Shown: piece by piece, positions 9,679 to 19,207 of the stretch
Layout of the letters: each line of letters begins with the position of its first letter
Position numbering within the stretch: the stretch's first letter is position 1
DNA from: Aurantiochytrium sp. KH105
Taxonomy: Eukaryota > Sar > Bigyra > Thraustochytrida > Thraustochytriidae
Direction of reading: 5' to 3'
Length of the DNA stretch: 64,000 nucleotides
Assembly (NCBI GenBank): GCA_003116975.1
Contig: BGKB01000099.1
Location: 62,001-126,000, forward strand
The notes under the pieces: generated by a model
Told to the model about the DNA's origin: nothing
Databases searched by the model: none
Seen by the model: only the letters and a program-made list of their open reading frames with translations
Made by a program: the position numbers and the translations under genes

Positions 9679-10803
9679 ATGGATGTCCTCGACCGAGACG
9701 GCTTTGAGAGCGATGACGACGCTTCAGAAATCGGAAACATCATTTCCGAGCTCATGGCTTCCCGCAATCAGGCTGCTCAGCGGGCTGCCCGTCGTGCTGC
9801 CCGTGGTGATGAAAATAGGTCCGAGTCCCTTGCCGCGGGCGAGTTTGCAACCAGCAGCGATGATGGCTATAGCGACGGCAGCAAGACCTCTTGGTCGAAC
9901 AGTGGCGCCAGCTTTGCCATCGACGCCAGCAGCGATCTCGAGGATGACGGCAAGAATGACCTCGACAGCGAAAACGTAGACAGCAGCATCGAGAAGGATG
10001 ACGGCAAGAATGACCTCGACAGCGAAAACGCAGACAGCAGCATCGAGAAGGATGACGAGGACGAAGACGATGAGGACAAGACAAGCGAGGTCGATTGCTC
10101 GCACTCTGATGAAGAGATGCCACATGCTGTCTCAGGACCTCGCGGGCACGATGAGAAGCAGCTTTTGATCGAGCTACAGAGTGAGCTTGCAGGCAAGGAT
10201 GCGACAATTCATAATCTCAAGATCAAGCTTCAGGAGTGTGTGCGCCAGCTCGATCGTGTGCAGGAAGATCTCGCTAGGGGCCAGAAGGCAGAGCGAGCAA
10301 GCACGTCGCGCGCGCGAAGAGCCGAGCAGGCGCGTGGTGAGAGCAAGCTTGAGGCCGAGCAATGTCAAAAGAACCTTGTGAGCATGCGCGAAGAGCTTGT
10401 CAACCTAAACGCACAGCACGTCCGCCTTCGTGGAGCTCTCAATCTGTCGGAGAAAACGGCGCAGCTGCAGCGCGCAAAGAATGGTAAACTCCAACAGCAG
10501 CTCGAAGCAATCCAGCAGCAGCATGTTGAGCTTGGCTCCGTCGATGGCCTCGGAGCCGTACTGCAGCGCCAGAACGATCGGACGGTTGCGCGCTTGGAGC
10601 AAATCTTCGATAATAAGTTTGTCCGGATCGCCGAGAGTGCGCGGTACAATCTCTATATGCTCGGTCTGTGCGCGGCGTTCTTCGCGGGCACCGTGGCTTT
10701 TGCTTTTGCCCTCTCGAGCAAGGCGGCGCAAGCAAGCGGGTCATGCCACGATGAGAAAGCAGCGCATGGGGATACTGTTTTCGGCGGCGCATTTCTAGAG
10801 TGA
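9679..10803 (+). CDS. acidic coiled-coil protein with C-terminal membrane anchor
   Basis: A 374-residue protein of unrecognised family. Residues 1-150 are acidic and Ser-rich and contain an exact tandem duplication of an 18-residue unit (DDGKNDLDSEN-V/A-DSSIEK). Residues ~160-310 form a Lys/Glu/Gln-rich predicted coiled coil. One hydrophobic segment at about 325-347 (LYMLGLCAAFFAGTVAFAFA) is followed by a ~27-residue tail. There is no signal peptide, so the layout suggests a tail-anchored or type II protein with a cytosolic coiled coil, resembling golgins, tethers or SNARE-associated proteins in layout only. Start is ATG 9679. Probably real; function unknown. Confidence 0.65.
   Translation: MDVLDRDGFESDDDASEIGNIISELMASRNQAAQRAARRAARGDENRSESLAAGEFATSSDDGYSDGSKTSWSNSGASFAIDASSDLEDDGKNDLDSENVDSSIEKDDGKNDLDSENADSSIEKDDEDEDDEDKTSEVDCSHSDEEMPHAVSGPRGHDEKQLLIELQSELAGKDATIHNLKIKLQECVRQLDRVQEDLARGQKAERASTSRARRAEQARGESKLEAEQCQKNLVSMREELVNLNAQHVRLRGALNLSEKTAQLQRAKNGKLQQQLEAIQQQHVELGSVDGLGAVLQRQNDRTVARLEQIFDNKFVRIAESARYNLYMLGLCAAFFAGTVAFAFALSSKAAQASGSCHDEKAAHGDTVFGGAFLE
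9943..10050. repeat. 54-bp in-frame tandem duplication
   Basis: Two copies starting at 9943 and 9997, nearly identical, adding 18 residues inside the acidic domain of the coiled-coil membrane protein. The near-identity implies a recent duplication. Confidence 0.95.
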
Positions 10804-11470
10804 ATTCACCCTTTTTCTCACCACCACCGCACGGAAACAAGCGCGATGAAATGGACAATGATCCATGAGACTCAGCAAATAAATCTGATTTTGGACTTAT
10901 ATTTCTTGCCTTTATGCTTTCGATCATGGCGGCACTAGCAAACGGGCCATGCGAAGATGGAATGCAAGTCACGAGAGGGTTGTCTTGGTGGTCCGTTTCT
11001 CGAGCGAAAGTGAATGATACGAAGTATCAACCTCCACATAAAGACGAGCAAGCTAGAGTTACTTTTTTTCACCAGCATGAGACCATACTCTGTGCTCATT
11101 TGCTGTATACGAACAATACTACACCTTGCTACATCACAACGCGACCTGTCATCGCTAAGGACGCACCGCATTGTGCTGCAGAGGGCGCTCGCGTAGCGAC
11201 CCGAGTTGTGTCGTCCACAATTGAGGGTCTGGTGATGTTGGGGACAAAAAACTTTCGTCTATACATCAATGTACCGAGTGCCCCCCCCCCCAGCCCCCCC
11301 CCCCGCGCGGACACACACACCTCCGCTGAAAAAAGAAAGATCCAATTGGCCGACTCTCCAAACGGCCAAACCTTCCGGGTGTCGAAGCAACAGACTGCCC
11401 CAAACCGCAAACTAGCGAATGCAGGAGCGCGACCCAACCACTTGCGCAGAACAACCCCAACGCCATCCTG
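10804..11470. other. intergenic region with C-rich tract
   Basis: Contains an AATAAA hexamer at 10878-10883, 75 bases past the stop of the upstream gene and a plausible poly(A) signal, and an interrupted C tract at 11281-11304. No supported gene. Confidence 0.5.
11281..11304. repeat. interrupted poly-C tract
   Basis: Eleven C, AG, then eleven C, about 165 bases upstream of the next start codon. Confidence 0.95.
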
Positions 11471-13105
11471 ATGGTCGCTCATGCACAAAGTCGTTCACTG
11501 ACGCACGTCGACAAGAAGAAGGCCAAAAAGAAGGCCAAAAAGACGCTACGACTAAGATTCTTTAAGTTGTTATTAGAGTGCTATAATGCACTTGTCGGCT
11601 ATCTGTTTGTGGAAACTCTTGAAACAGTCAAGCGCAAGAATATCCTTCGCGATCTTTCTGACTTAGTCGATGCATGTCTCAAGCGCAAAAGAGAGGGTTT
11701 CATCAAGAGTTTCTACCTTTTCCTGCACCCCGACCGTTTGACCCATTACGACGATTTTAGCAAGGAAGGCGCCGAAGGAGTTCGAGAGTGCGTGGACGAC
11801 TTGTTGGAGTTTCTGAGAAGCAAAAAAAGGGCCGAGTTCTGGAGCGAGGCGGAGGATAATCTCAAATCCCTCCTAGACGATTTCAGTAGTTTGATTTGTA
11901 ACGAGCTCACACGGGCGCCGACCGCTTCCATCGCCCAGAAACCTTGTAGGCCCTCTACAAAGCTGCCACCCGTCGTAAAGGCAGGTGGCACAACTGGCGT
12001 GGGGCGCGGGGAATCAGCTTTCTTCGCTGAAGACAACTCCCCTGACGCAGATATACCGCTCGTTGTGCAGACCGATGTGACATGGATTGAAGCGGTGCCT
12101 TCTGACCCTTCCAAACCCCTTGCTGCAGAATCGCCTGTCGTCGAGGCCGAGGCAACACCTTTCCGCCTATTCAAGGACATCAATAAGCTGAGCGGTGGCA
12201 CCGCCGCCGAGGATGTGAATCGGCCCCTCGAGCTTGGGATCCGATTTGGAGAGATTGGCATTGTCACTTGTCTAGATCGATGCCTTGGGCCGAGGAGTGG
12301 AGCCCTCGTTGCTGTTGCGCGCTTCTCGCCGGCCGACCTTCGTCGGATTCACTACAATAAAGAAACATCGCGCGTGCACGTGGAACCCGAGCCGATGCAA
12401 GATGTTAGCGACGTCATCTCTACGTCATACCAGGCTATTGAGCTGCTATCAGACGATAAAAGTTCCACTCTGGGCCCCTTCTTCGTGTCGACCGATAGCT
12501 CTATCCTTGCGGCCGGGTCTCCCACAGCGCCCAAGGAGTTGGATGATAGCATGGCCCAACGTGTTCGGCAACAATGCAGCGTCGAGGCTCTCCAGACTCG
12601 CGAGCGATTTTTTGAGAGAGTAGCCGCTGTGAACCCTCACCACATCGAGGAGCTGCATATCACGGAGAAGAACATTCTGGTGAAGATCGCGAGGAAGAAG
12701 ATTCTGATGCGTTTCAAAATCGACAAAAATTCACGCAAGTGTATCTCGGACACAGTATCTATCCTTGCTGCCAAGCTTTCGGCTACAACGACAGAGACTT
12801 CCTTTTCAAACAGCCAACTCTGCGACAAAACGCCGACGATAGGAAAGTCTCCAGTCAAGACGATCTCGCGAGTGCCCGATACAGTGCCATATCATCTGAG
12901 ATCAAGGCGCGATCCCGCCGAAAACGCTTCCCCTCGCGGCAGCAAGCGAGTTCAGAGCAATAACAAGGGCTCTTTTTCCGCGCACACGGTGGTTGTTGAC
13001 GCGGATTGGACGTGTATTGGCGGCAGAAGTTCAAAACGCTGTCGAAGGTCTCAGCGCAGACGCAAGCCCTCTCAAAAGGTACTTGACATGGCCAAAAACA
13101 CCTAG
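11471..13105 (+). CDS. hypothetical protein with possible degenerate J-like domain
   Basis: A 544-residue protein I cannot assign, starting at ATG 11471. A Lys-rich start (KKKAKKKAKK) is followed by a helical region of about 110 residues containing FLHPDR near residue 86 and flanking helices. This is reminiscent of a J-domain HPD loop, but the upstream helix lacks the usual YR-L sequence. Residues ~160-330 are low-complexity, then a mixed region (370-440) and a basic tail rich in Arg/Lys/Ser (SSKRCRRSQRRRKPS) that could be nuclear or nucleic-acid binding. No membrane segment. The HPD similarity may be chance. Moderate confidence that it is a gene, low on any function. Confidence 0.55.
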   Translation: MVAHAQSRSLTHVDKKKAKKKAKKTLRLRFFKLLLECYNALVGYLFVETLETVKRKNILRDLSDLVDACLKRKREGFIKSFYLFLHPDRLTHYDDFSKEGAEGVRECVDDLLEFLRSKKRAEFWSEAEDNLKSLLDDFSSLICNELTRAPTASIAQKPCRPSTKLPPVVKAGGTTGVGRGESAFFAEDNSPDADIPLVVQTDVTWIEAVPSDPSKPLAAESPVVEAEATPFRLFKDINKLSGGTAAEDVNRPLELGIRFGEIGIVTCLDRCLGPRSGALVAVARFSPADLRRIHYNKETSRVHVEPEPMQDVSDVISTSYQAIELLSDDKSSTLGPFFVSTDSSILAAGSPTAPKELDDSMAQRVRQQCSVEALQTRERFFERVAAVNPHHIEELHITEKNILVKIARKKILMRFKIDKNSRKCISDTVSILAAKLSATTTETSFSNSQLCDKTPTIGKSPVKTISRVPDTVPYHLRSRRDPAENASPRGSKRVQSNNKGSFSAHTVVVDADWTCIGGRSSKRCRRSQRRRKPSQKVLDMAKNT

Positions 13106-14410
13106 CAGATTCTCGCTCGCCTCCCAATCAGCAAATCCAAAGAGCATAAACAGAATTTGAAGAAGGAAATAACTGGGACCGGTAAGCTCTAAGTGGTTTG
13201 TTGTCCAAGCTGTTTTGCGGTGTCAAGCGGATAAAGGTCGTTTGGCTACACCGAGTATCGCAAGAGTTTTAATCTCGAACACGGCGGTGAAAAGGGTGTG
13301 CGCCTCAAATCCCGCTCTGTGTTAGGCCTACTTTTTTTTTTTTAAAGACCGTCTTTTTATAAGAGCAGGCGCTCGCACGTCACCATCCTCAAAGGCATGC
13401 GTCATGACGTGGACAAACTTGCACTGCCGACCACAGCGCGAAAAAGGATGGTGCGAGAACAGCTGCGGCACGTCTGCTGGGTGGAATGGTCGTTGCGCGA
13501 CGCAACGCAACGCCAATATAAGACTATGCAGCCGTCGCAGCTATCAACGAAGAGCGGTGGGTAGGCTCCCGCTAGAATGCCAACGAGTACCCACTTTGCA
13601 GATCAAGCTTGAGAATGTCTACCGGGTGAATCTCCTCGAAAACTTGCATGGAGACGGAGGGGTATACTATCGTGGGACTCACCATGCCAACGTGCGAGAT
13701 TTGATATTGATATGGGGTATTTCATTCAATGACTTTCTGAGAGCCTGGTGCTGCTGGTGCCGGTGCTGCTGATGGTTGGGCAACTGATGCTACTGATGCT
13801 GCATGTTCTGTATGATACGAAGGGTGACCCTGCTGGTACGGGGCAAACTGGTTCTGCTTTTCTGATTCGTCCCGTTTTTCAGCACACACACCCACGAGCG
13901 ACCGCGTGGCCCCGGGTCCGGTGCGCGCGTTGAGTCTGGCCCCGGGTCCGGTGACGGGGACCACTGGCTGGCGGTTTTTGCCGCCGAAGCCGCAGCAAAA
14001 AGCCGAGGGAAGTCTGGGCAGAGAAAGGGGTGCGTGCAGTGCGCCCGCGCGGCGCGTGCTCGCCTCGCACGCCGCGCACGTTTGCTTCGCCGCGCGAGCA
14101 CGCACGCACCGCACGCACGCCCGCGGTCTGTCGCCGCCCCCCGCCGGGGCGCCGCCGCCGAGCTAGCTAGCTAGCCAGGCCCAGCCGGGGTCTCGTCTCA
14201 TCATTCCGCAAACAGCGAGGCGAGCGGGCGGGCTGCGAAGGGGACGCGCACGCTGCCTCCTTCCTGCTTTCCTCTCCCCTTCACCTTGGGTCGCATTCCC
14301 ATTTCCATTTCCAGCCCCCAAAACCCAAGCCCGCGAGGAGCAACAATCTCCGGCTGCTGCCCGCGCGACCTTGCGCGCGACCGACCTGCAGCCCGCGCTC
14401 GAGCCTGCAG

Positions 14411-14431
14411 AGCAGCAGCAGCAGCAGCAGC
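14411..14431. repeat. (AGC)7 trinucleotide repeat
   Basis: Seven AGC units in the GC-rich leader upstream of the kinase. Confidence 0.95.
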
Positions 14432-14795
14432 TGCACGCCGACCGCCCAGGCCCAACCCCGCGCACCGAGCGGCTCGTCTCCGCCTCGAGCAAAGCCATCA
14501 ATCAGCGCCTTGCTCTCGCGCTCGAGAACTCCGCTTCCGCCTCGCACGCCCGGCCTGCGCCGGCCGCACTGCGAGCGGGAGCAGGAGGCCGAGCTGGCGC
14601 GAGCGGGCGACAGACCGACTGCGCGGCGGCAGATCGCCATCGCGAGGAGGCCCGCGCGAGGACGCAGCGGCGGAAGCTAGCTAGCTGCGGCTGCAGGCTG
14701 CGCGGGGCCGCGCCTGGACGCGGCGGCAGGGAGGAGAGCGCGGGAAGGGGCGGGCGAGGCGGCGTGCGAGCTCGCAGCTGCGGCTAGAGCGCGCT

Positions 14796-14827
14796 CGCTA
14801 GCTGGCTGGCTGGCTAGCTAGCTAGCT
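14796..14827. repeat. (GCTA/GCTG)n tetranucleotide repeat
   Basis: Alternating GCTA and GCTG units. Related AGCT runs occur at 14161-14176 and near 14680. Confidence 0.9.
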
Positions 14828-14901
14828 CGCCGACTTGGCGCAGCCAGTCACCGCGCAGCCGTGGCGTGCAAAGCCCAGCCGACCCAGGCCAAGCCAAGCG
14901 G

Positions 14902-14944
14902 AGCAAAGCAAAGCAAAGCAAAGCAAAGCTAAGCAAAGCTAAGC
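14902..14944. repeat. AGCAA pentanucleotide repeat
   Basis: About eight AGCAA/AGCTA units. A similar AGCAAAGC...CTAAGCAAAGCT motif recurs around 44635-44660. Confidence 0.9.
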
Positions 14945-14960
14945 TCGACCTCCTCGCGAC

Positions 14961-14979
14961 GAGAGAGAGAGAGAGAGAG
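14961..14979. repeat. (GA)n dinucleotide run
   Basis: Simple GA repeat in the leader of the kinase gene. Confidence 0.95.
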
Positions 14980-15220
14980 GAGACGGCTTGTGCAGCCAGT
15001 CAGCCAGGCGCGCCACGTCTTTTCCCTCTTACGCGGACGCGGAGAGAGCGATCAGATCGGTCGCGGGAAAGACACATAGAGGTGCGCGCGCCAGAGCGAG
15101 CGAGCGAGCGAGCGGGCGTAGTCAGGCAAGGCACGCCTGGCTCGTAAGCTTGCTGTCGCGCGCGCGAACGAGGAAAACGTCGACCGCGAGACCACAGGGG
15201 CTGTGCAGGCTCTGCGCGAC

Positions 15221-17626
15221 ATGAAGCGAGCGCATGAGAGTGTTGATTACATCAAGCACAGAGACCCAAAGCAGATGTATACGCTCACGGAACAGCTCAG
15301 CAACGTGGATATCCGCAAGGATAACCTGCTGGAAAATGTCCAATCCTTGCAGATCCCAGACTACAAGGTAGTCAAGGATAAGTCAGGGACGAAATTCGTC
15401 GTCTACGTCGTGCGCATCCGGTCCGGCGATGTGGCCTGGGAACTCGAACGGCGGTACAATGAGTTTCACCAGCTGCATGACCGTCTTGCGGCTGTCAAAG
15501 CTGCCGCACCGAGGCTCCCTTCGTTGCCGCCGAAGCGCATGTTTGGCGGATTCTCGCGCGATTTCCTGGAGAAACGCCGCGCAGATCTCGAGCAGTATCT
15601 GCAGAACGTCATCTTTGAGCCCGTTCTCCTGCAACAGGACCTCCTTCGTGACTTTCTCTGGTACTCTCATAAAATGCTAACTGCACATGGCCGCATGCAC
15701 CCAAGCCAGCGAGACGCAGCGGCCTCCGGTTTCAATGCTGCGTCGTCGGGCGCGCCCCGGGATCCATCTTCCTCCTCTGCCTCCTCGGCTGCTTCTTCGG
15801 GGCCCGCTTCGTCACCCATGATGGGAATTCGCGGCGCCACGATGGCATCACAGAATGGCCCTTCGCCAGCAGTCTCCATGCCCGTGGGCGACAAGTCCAG
15901 TCCGCGCAAGTCCATTGCAAGCACTGGCAGCCGGGGCTCGCAAGGACAGCCCGTTCCGGACCCCCGAAATGTCAATGTCGGGACAGTTGGAAGCCTCGGC
16001 GATATTAACTTTCAGGGTGTCGGTGACATTATCGACTTTGCACCCAACGAGGCCGACGATGAGGAAGAAAGCGCCGATAGCAGCAGCGGCAGGAACTTCA
16101 ACGACGGCGAAGGCGACGCGCGCAGTGACAGCAACAGCAACTGTAGCAGCAATACAGCCAGCAACAACAGCAGCACCAACCAAAACAACAACGTCGACAA
16201 CAACAACTATTACAACCATGGATCCACCCAAGGCAGCAAGGACAACAAGCTCTTTGTCGATACCGACTTGGCTTCAGGGTCCGGAGGTGATCATACCGCA
16301 GCAGGCGCGCAGACCGGGACTTCGACCGCATCGACTGCCACTTCGGACTCGCGGCACGCCTCGCCGAGGCACGGTACGACCCCGATGCGCGCCCCGCGGC
16401 CCCCGGCGTCTGCCCCGCCCGTGAAGAAACCCTCTCTCGACGACTTTGAAATGGTCCGCGTCCTCGGCAAGGGTTCCTTCGGCAAGGTGCTCTTGTGCAA
16501 AAAGCGTGACACGGGCAAACTCTACGCCATCAAGGTCTTGAAAAAGCAGCACGTGGTCAAGCGCAGACAGGTCGTCCATACCAAAACTGAGCGCAGCGTG
16601 CTCGGTCTTGTGGACCACCCCTTTGTTGTCAAGCTTCACTACGCTTTCCAGACGGGCGACAAGTTGCATTTCGTGCTTGACTTTTGCTCGGGCGGCGAGC
16701 TCTTTTTCCATCTCGGTCGCGCTGGACGCTTCAATGAGTCCCTCGGCCGCTTCTACGCCGCTGAGATCGCGCTTGCTCTTGGCCATCTTCACAAAAAGGG
16801 GGTTGTTTACCGCGATCTCAAGCCAGAAAACATCCTTCTCGATGCCGAGGGCCACATCAAGCTTGCTGATTTTGGACTCTCCAAGGAGGGCATTGTCTCG
16901 GGCATTCGTGGCACGCATAGCTTTTGCGGAACTCCCGAGTACCTTGCGCCCGAGGTCCTCAATCGCCATGGTCACGGTACCTCTGTCGACTGGTGGTCGC
17001 TGGGCGCGCTCCTCTACGAGATGCTGACAGGTCTTCCGCCTTGGTACAGCCAGGATCGGCAAAAGATGTTTGCCTGCATCCGCAGCAGCGAGCTCCGCTT
17101 CCCCGAGTTTGTATCATCCCTCGCGCAGCTGATTCTCACAGACCTTCTCGAACGCGACGTCACCAAGCGTCTTGGCTCTTCGCGCGACGTCGACGAAGTC
17201 AAGGAACATCCCTTTTTCCAGTTCATGGACTGGGACAAGCTGTACCGCCGCGAGATCCCGTCGCCCTTTGTGCCACGACTCAGCTCGCAGACGGACACGG
17301 GCAACTTTGATTCGCAGTTCACGCGTCTTCCCATCAACAGCATCGATGCCAGCAGTTTTGTCGGTTCGCCCCGCAACCCTGGCGTCCTCTCGTCCTCCGT
17401 CATGTCCGAGTCGCAGACTCACTTTGACAACTTTACCTTTGCCGAGCCCTCAACACTCGCTGCCCACATGCAGGATGTTGGCTCTTTGCACAGCCATCAC
17501 CACGGCGGCCAGCCGCAGCCTTCTCCACATTCGGGCGGCTTTGCTGCGCCGCTCTCTCCCGCCGGGGGGCCTGCTCATGCGCCTGCGAGTGCCACGGGTC
17601 TTGCCGACGGTATCCTGTTTGAATAG
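15221..17626 (+). CDS. PX-domain AGC protein kinase (SGK/AKT-like)
   Basis: An 801-residue Ser/Thr kinase. An N-terminal PX domain (~40-150) has the phosphoinositide-contact RRYNEF motif and a PPKR loop and should recruit it to PI3P-bearing endosomes. A Ser/Asn/Thr-rich linker with Asn runs follows (~165-400). The kinase domain (~408-680) shows the Gly loop GKGSFG, YAIK lysine, YRDLKPEN catalytic loop, ADFG and activation segment HSFCGTPEYLAPE. The C-terminal tail carries an AGC turn-motif-like LPINS and a hydrophobic motif FDNFTF near 736, so regulation by PDK1- and TORC2-type kinases is expected. The PDK1-site residue is Ser rather than the usual Thr. Overall this is the architecture of SGK3. 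The ATG at 15221 is the first in a frame open back to 15122. Confidence 0.93.
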   Translation: MKRAHESVDYIKHRDPKQMYTLTEQLSNVDIRKDNLLENVQSLQIPDYKVVKDKSGTKFVVYVVRIRSGDVAWELERRYNEFHQLHDRLAAVKAAAPRLPSLPPKRMFGGFSRDFLEKRRADLEQYLQNVIFEPVLLQQDLLRDFLWYSHKMLTAHGRMHPSQRDAAASGFNAASSGAPRDPSSSSASSAASSGPASSPMMGIRGATMASQNGPSPAVSMPVGDKSSPRKSIASTGSRGSQGQPVPDPRNVNVGTVGSLGDINFQGVGDIIDFAPNEADDEEESADSSSGRNFNDGEGDARSDSNSNCSSNTASNNSSTNQNNNVDNNNYYNHGSTQGSKDNKLFVDTDLASGSGGDHTAAGAQTGTSTASTATSDSRHASPRHGTTPMRAPRPPASAPPVKKPSLDDFEMVRVLGKGSFGKVLLCKKRDTGKLYAIKVLKKQHVVKRRQVVHTKTERSVLGLVDHPFVVKLHYAFQTGDKLHFVLDFCSGGELFFHLGRAGRFNESLGRFYAAEIALALGHLHKKGVVYRDLKPENILLDAEGHIKLADFGLSKEGIVSGIRGTHSFCGTPEYLAPEVLNRHGHGTSVDWWSLGALLYEMLTGLPPWYSQDRQKMFACIRSSELRFPEFVSSLAQLILTDLLERDVTKRLGSSRDVDEVKEHPFFQFMDWDKLYRREIPSPFVPRLSSQTDTGNFDSQFTRLPINSIDASSFVGSPRNPGVLSSSVMSESQTHFDNFTFAEPSTLAAHMQDVGSLHSHHHGGQPQPSPHSGGFAAPLSPAGGPAHAPASATGLADGILFE

Positions 17627-17877
17627 CTTTCTCACCACTCCACTCCGTCTCGACCGTCTTAACCTAACACATCATTATCATACTTTTTCAGCATCTTTTC
17701 AATTCTAAAGCGATGACTCTTTGTCTGGGGCTTGCGGTCGCTGTCGTTGATGACGCGAAACAACGATGGGTCAAAAGCTTTACTGGGAACGCTCTGAACA
17801 ACTCATTCTTCCTTGACCTCATCTAACTAACTGGAACATCAGACCTATTCTTCAAAAAAAGAAAGAAAAAGCGGTGG

Positions 17878-18767
17878 TCATGATGATGTTGACGATGGCG
17901 ATAATGCTCCTGAAGCGTCTATTTCGTTGTCGATCGAGAGTGCACGCGCCTGCGCCGCCTCCAGCTGCTCTGGCGTATCGACGCCTCCTTCCACGTCTCC
18001 CTTTACAACTTTCACGTGTATGCGATGCCCAGCCTCGAGGACACGCAACTGCTCTAGCTTTTCGCATTCTTCGAGCATGCTTGGGGGTAAATTGCTAAAG
18101 GCACGCAAAAAATGGAAGCGAAAAGCGTACAAGCCGAGATGCCGCAATGCCAGATGAATTTCGTTGTCTGCGCAATTCTCTCGGGGATAGGGTACGAGCG
18201 CACGAGAGAAATAGAGGGCGTCACTTGCTTGATTCAGCACCACTTTAACAATGTTCGGATTGGAAAGGACCTGTACACGATCTTTCCACTCCAACGCGAT
18301 CGTGCCCATCTCTCGAGTCGCGTCGGCCTTCATGGCTGCTACCAGCGCTTCCACATGTGCCGGGTTGACAAAGGGTTCATCGCCTTGAACATTGACGACA
18401 ATGTCGTTGCGATCGAGGCCCATGGACTCGCATGCCTCGAGGACGCGATCCGTACCGGAAGCGAGGGAAGCGCTCGTCATAATGGCCTTTGCTCCGAAAG
18501 CACGCGCGTTTTCCTCAATACGGGAATCGTCTGTCGCAATTACAACTTCGTCCAAACCCTTGCACTTGGCCACCTGTTCATACGTGCGTTGAATCATTGT
18601 CTTCCCAGCGATCTGCAATCATTTGACTCGTACAGAAAAAGCTGTCAGTCTGTGCTCGCCTCCTGATGACGTCAATTGTGCACAACTACCTGACCTACCT
18701 GGGCAAGAGGCTTGCCGGGCAGTCTCGCCGACGCCCAGCGTGCGGGTATGCAGGCGACCACTCGCAT
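17878..18767 (-). CDS. kdsB: 3-deoxy-manno-octulosonate cytidylyltransferase (CMP-Kdo synthetase), one intron
   Basis: Activates Kdo with CTP to CMP-Kdo. Exons are 18699-18767 and 17878-18612, joined across an 86-bp GT-AG intron (18613-18698). The join falls between codons and restores the N-terminal nucleotide-binding signature: exon 1 reads CIPARWASARLPGKPLAQ and exon 2 continues IAGKTMIQRTYEQ. Other family motifs are ATDDSRIEENA, NVQGDEPFVNP, ALYFSRALVP, RHLGLYAFR and GVDTPEQLE. The spliced protein has 267 residues, close to bacterial KdsB. An in-frame TAA upstream fixes ATG 18767 as the first start, and no targeting peptide is visible, so it is probably cytosolic. Kdo in eukaryotes is best known from plant RG-II and algal scales; its role here is unknown. 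It is divergent from MUS81. Confidence 0.92.
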
Positions 18768-19207
18768 TCTCGTGTGCTTGATCTTTTTCACAACTCCAAG
18801 CACCCTCCGTAGAAAGTACAGACACTTTCGCGTTTATCTTCCTCGCTCTTGCCTTTGCTGGCACCAGCTCGCCAGCCAGCCACTGCCAGCTGCACGCTTG
18901 TCGCGCTCAGATTTCTAGTTCGTCAGGATCGCTGAAGGCGATGGTCGCTAGCGCGCCCTCGGCCACAGTCTTTTATGTCGTATAGGCGGTCGGTTGTAAA
19001 TACGTTGTACAACGGCGACGGTTTCACTCACCCAGTCTTAACGACCGAGAGCGAGAGCGAGAGCGAGAGCGAGAGCGACTGGGCGAGCTCGCTCGTCACG
19101 CATGAACAAACAGTCCTGGTGCAAAGCTGTACAAGTCGAAGGAAGGCAGGGATCGACGCACGTACACAGCAGCCCGAGTTCTAGGCCCCGCGAAACGGGT
19201 CGACGCC
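18768..19207. promoter_or_regulatory. shared divergent promoter region, kdsB/MUS81
   Basis: A 440-bp spacer between two head-to-head genes that must carry both promoters. It contains a (GAGAGC)5 repeat. I see no clear TATA element. Confidence 0.55.
19047..19076. repeat. (GAGAGC)5 hexanucleotide repeat
   Basis: Five perfect units about 130 bases upstream of the MUS81 start codon. Confidence 0.95.

Larger units (their letters stand above)
13106..15220. other. 2.1 kb intergenic/leader region, GC-rich and microsatellite-laden
   Basis: The left part (to about 13800) is of ordinary composition with an 11-T run near 13332. From about 13890 it becomes strongly GC-rich with many simple repeats (CAG, AGCT/GGCT, AGCAA, GA and CGAG runs) up to the kinase start. 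It probably holds the promoter and a long 5' untranslated leader of the kinase. The several overlapping ORFs here are compositional artefacts. Confidence 0.6.

Noticed and set aside
10914-11471. 185-codon plus-strand frame
   Set aside because: Runs through the poly-C tract, has no domain and overlaps the start of a better gene.
13215-13345. tRNA- or Pol III-like segment (CTCAAATCCCGC followed by a T run)
   Set aside because: The box-B-like sequence lacks GGTTC, no D-stem or acceptor pairing can be drawn, and the T run alone is weak evidence.
13888-15190. Overlapping frames of 80-138 codons on both strands
   Set aside because: All arise in GC-rich microsatellite DNA with no recognisable protein and mutual overlap.
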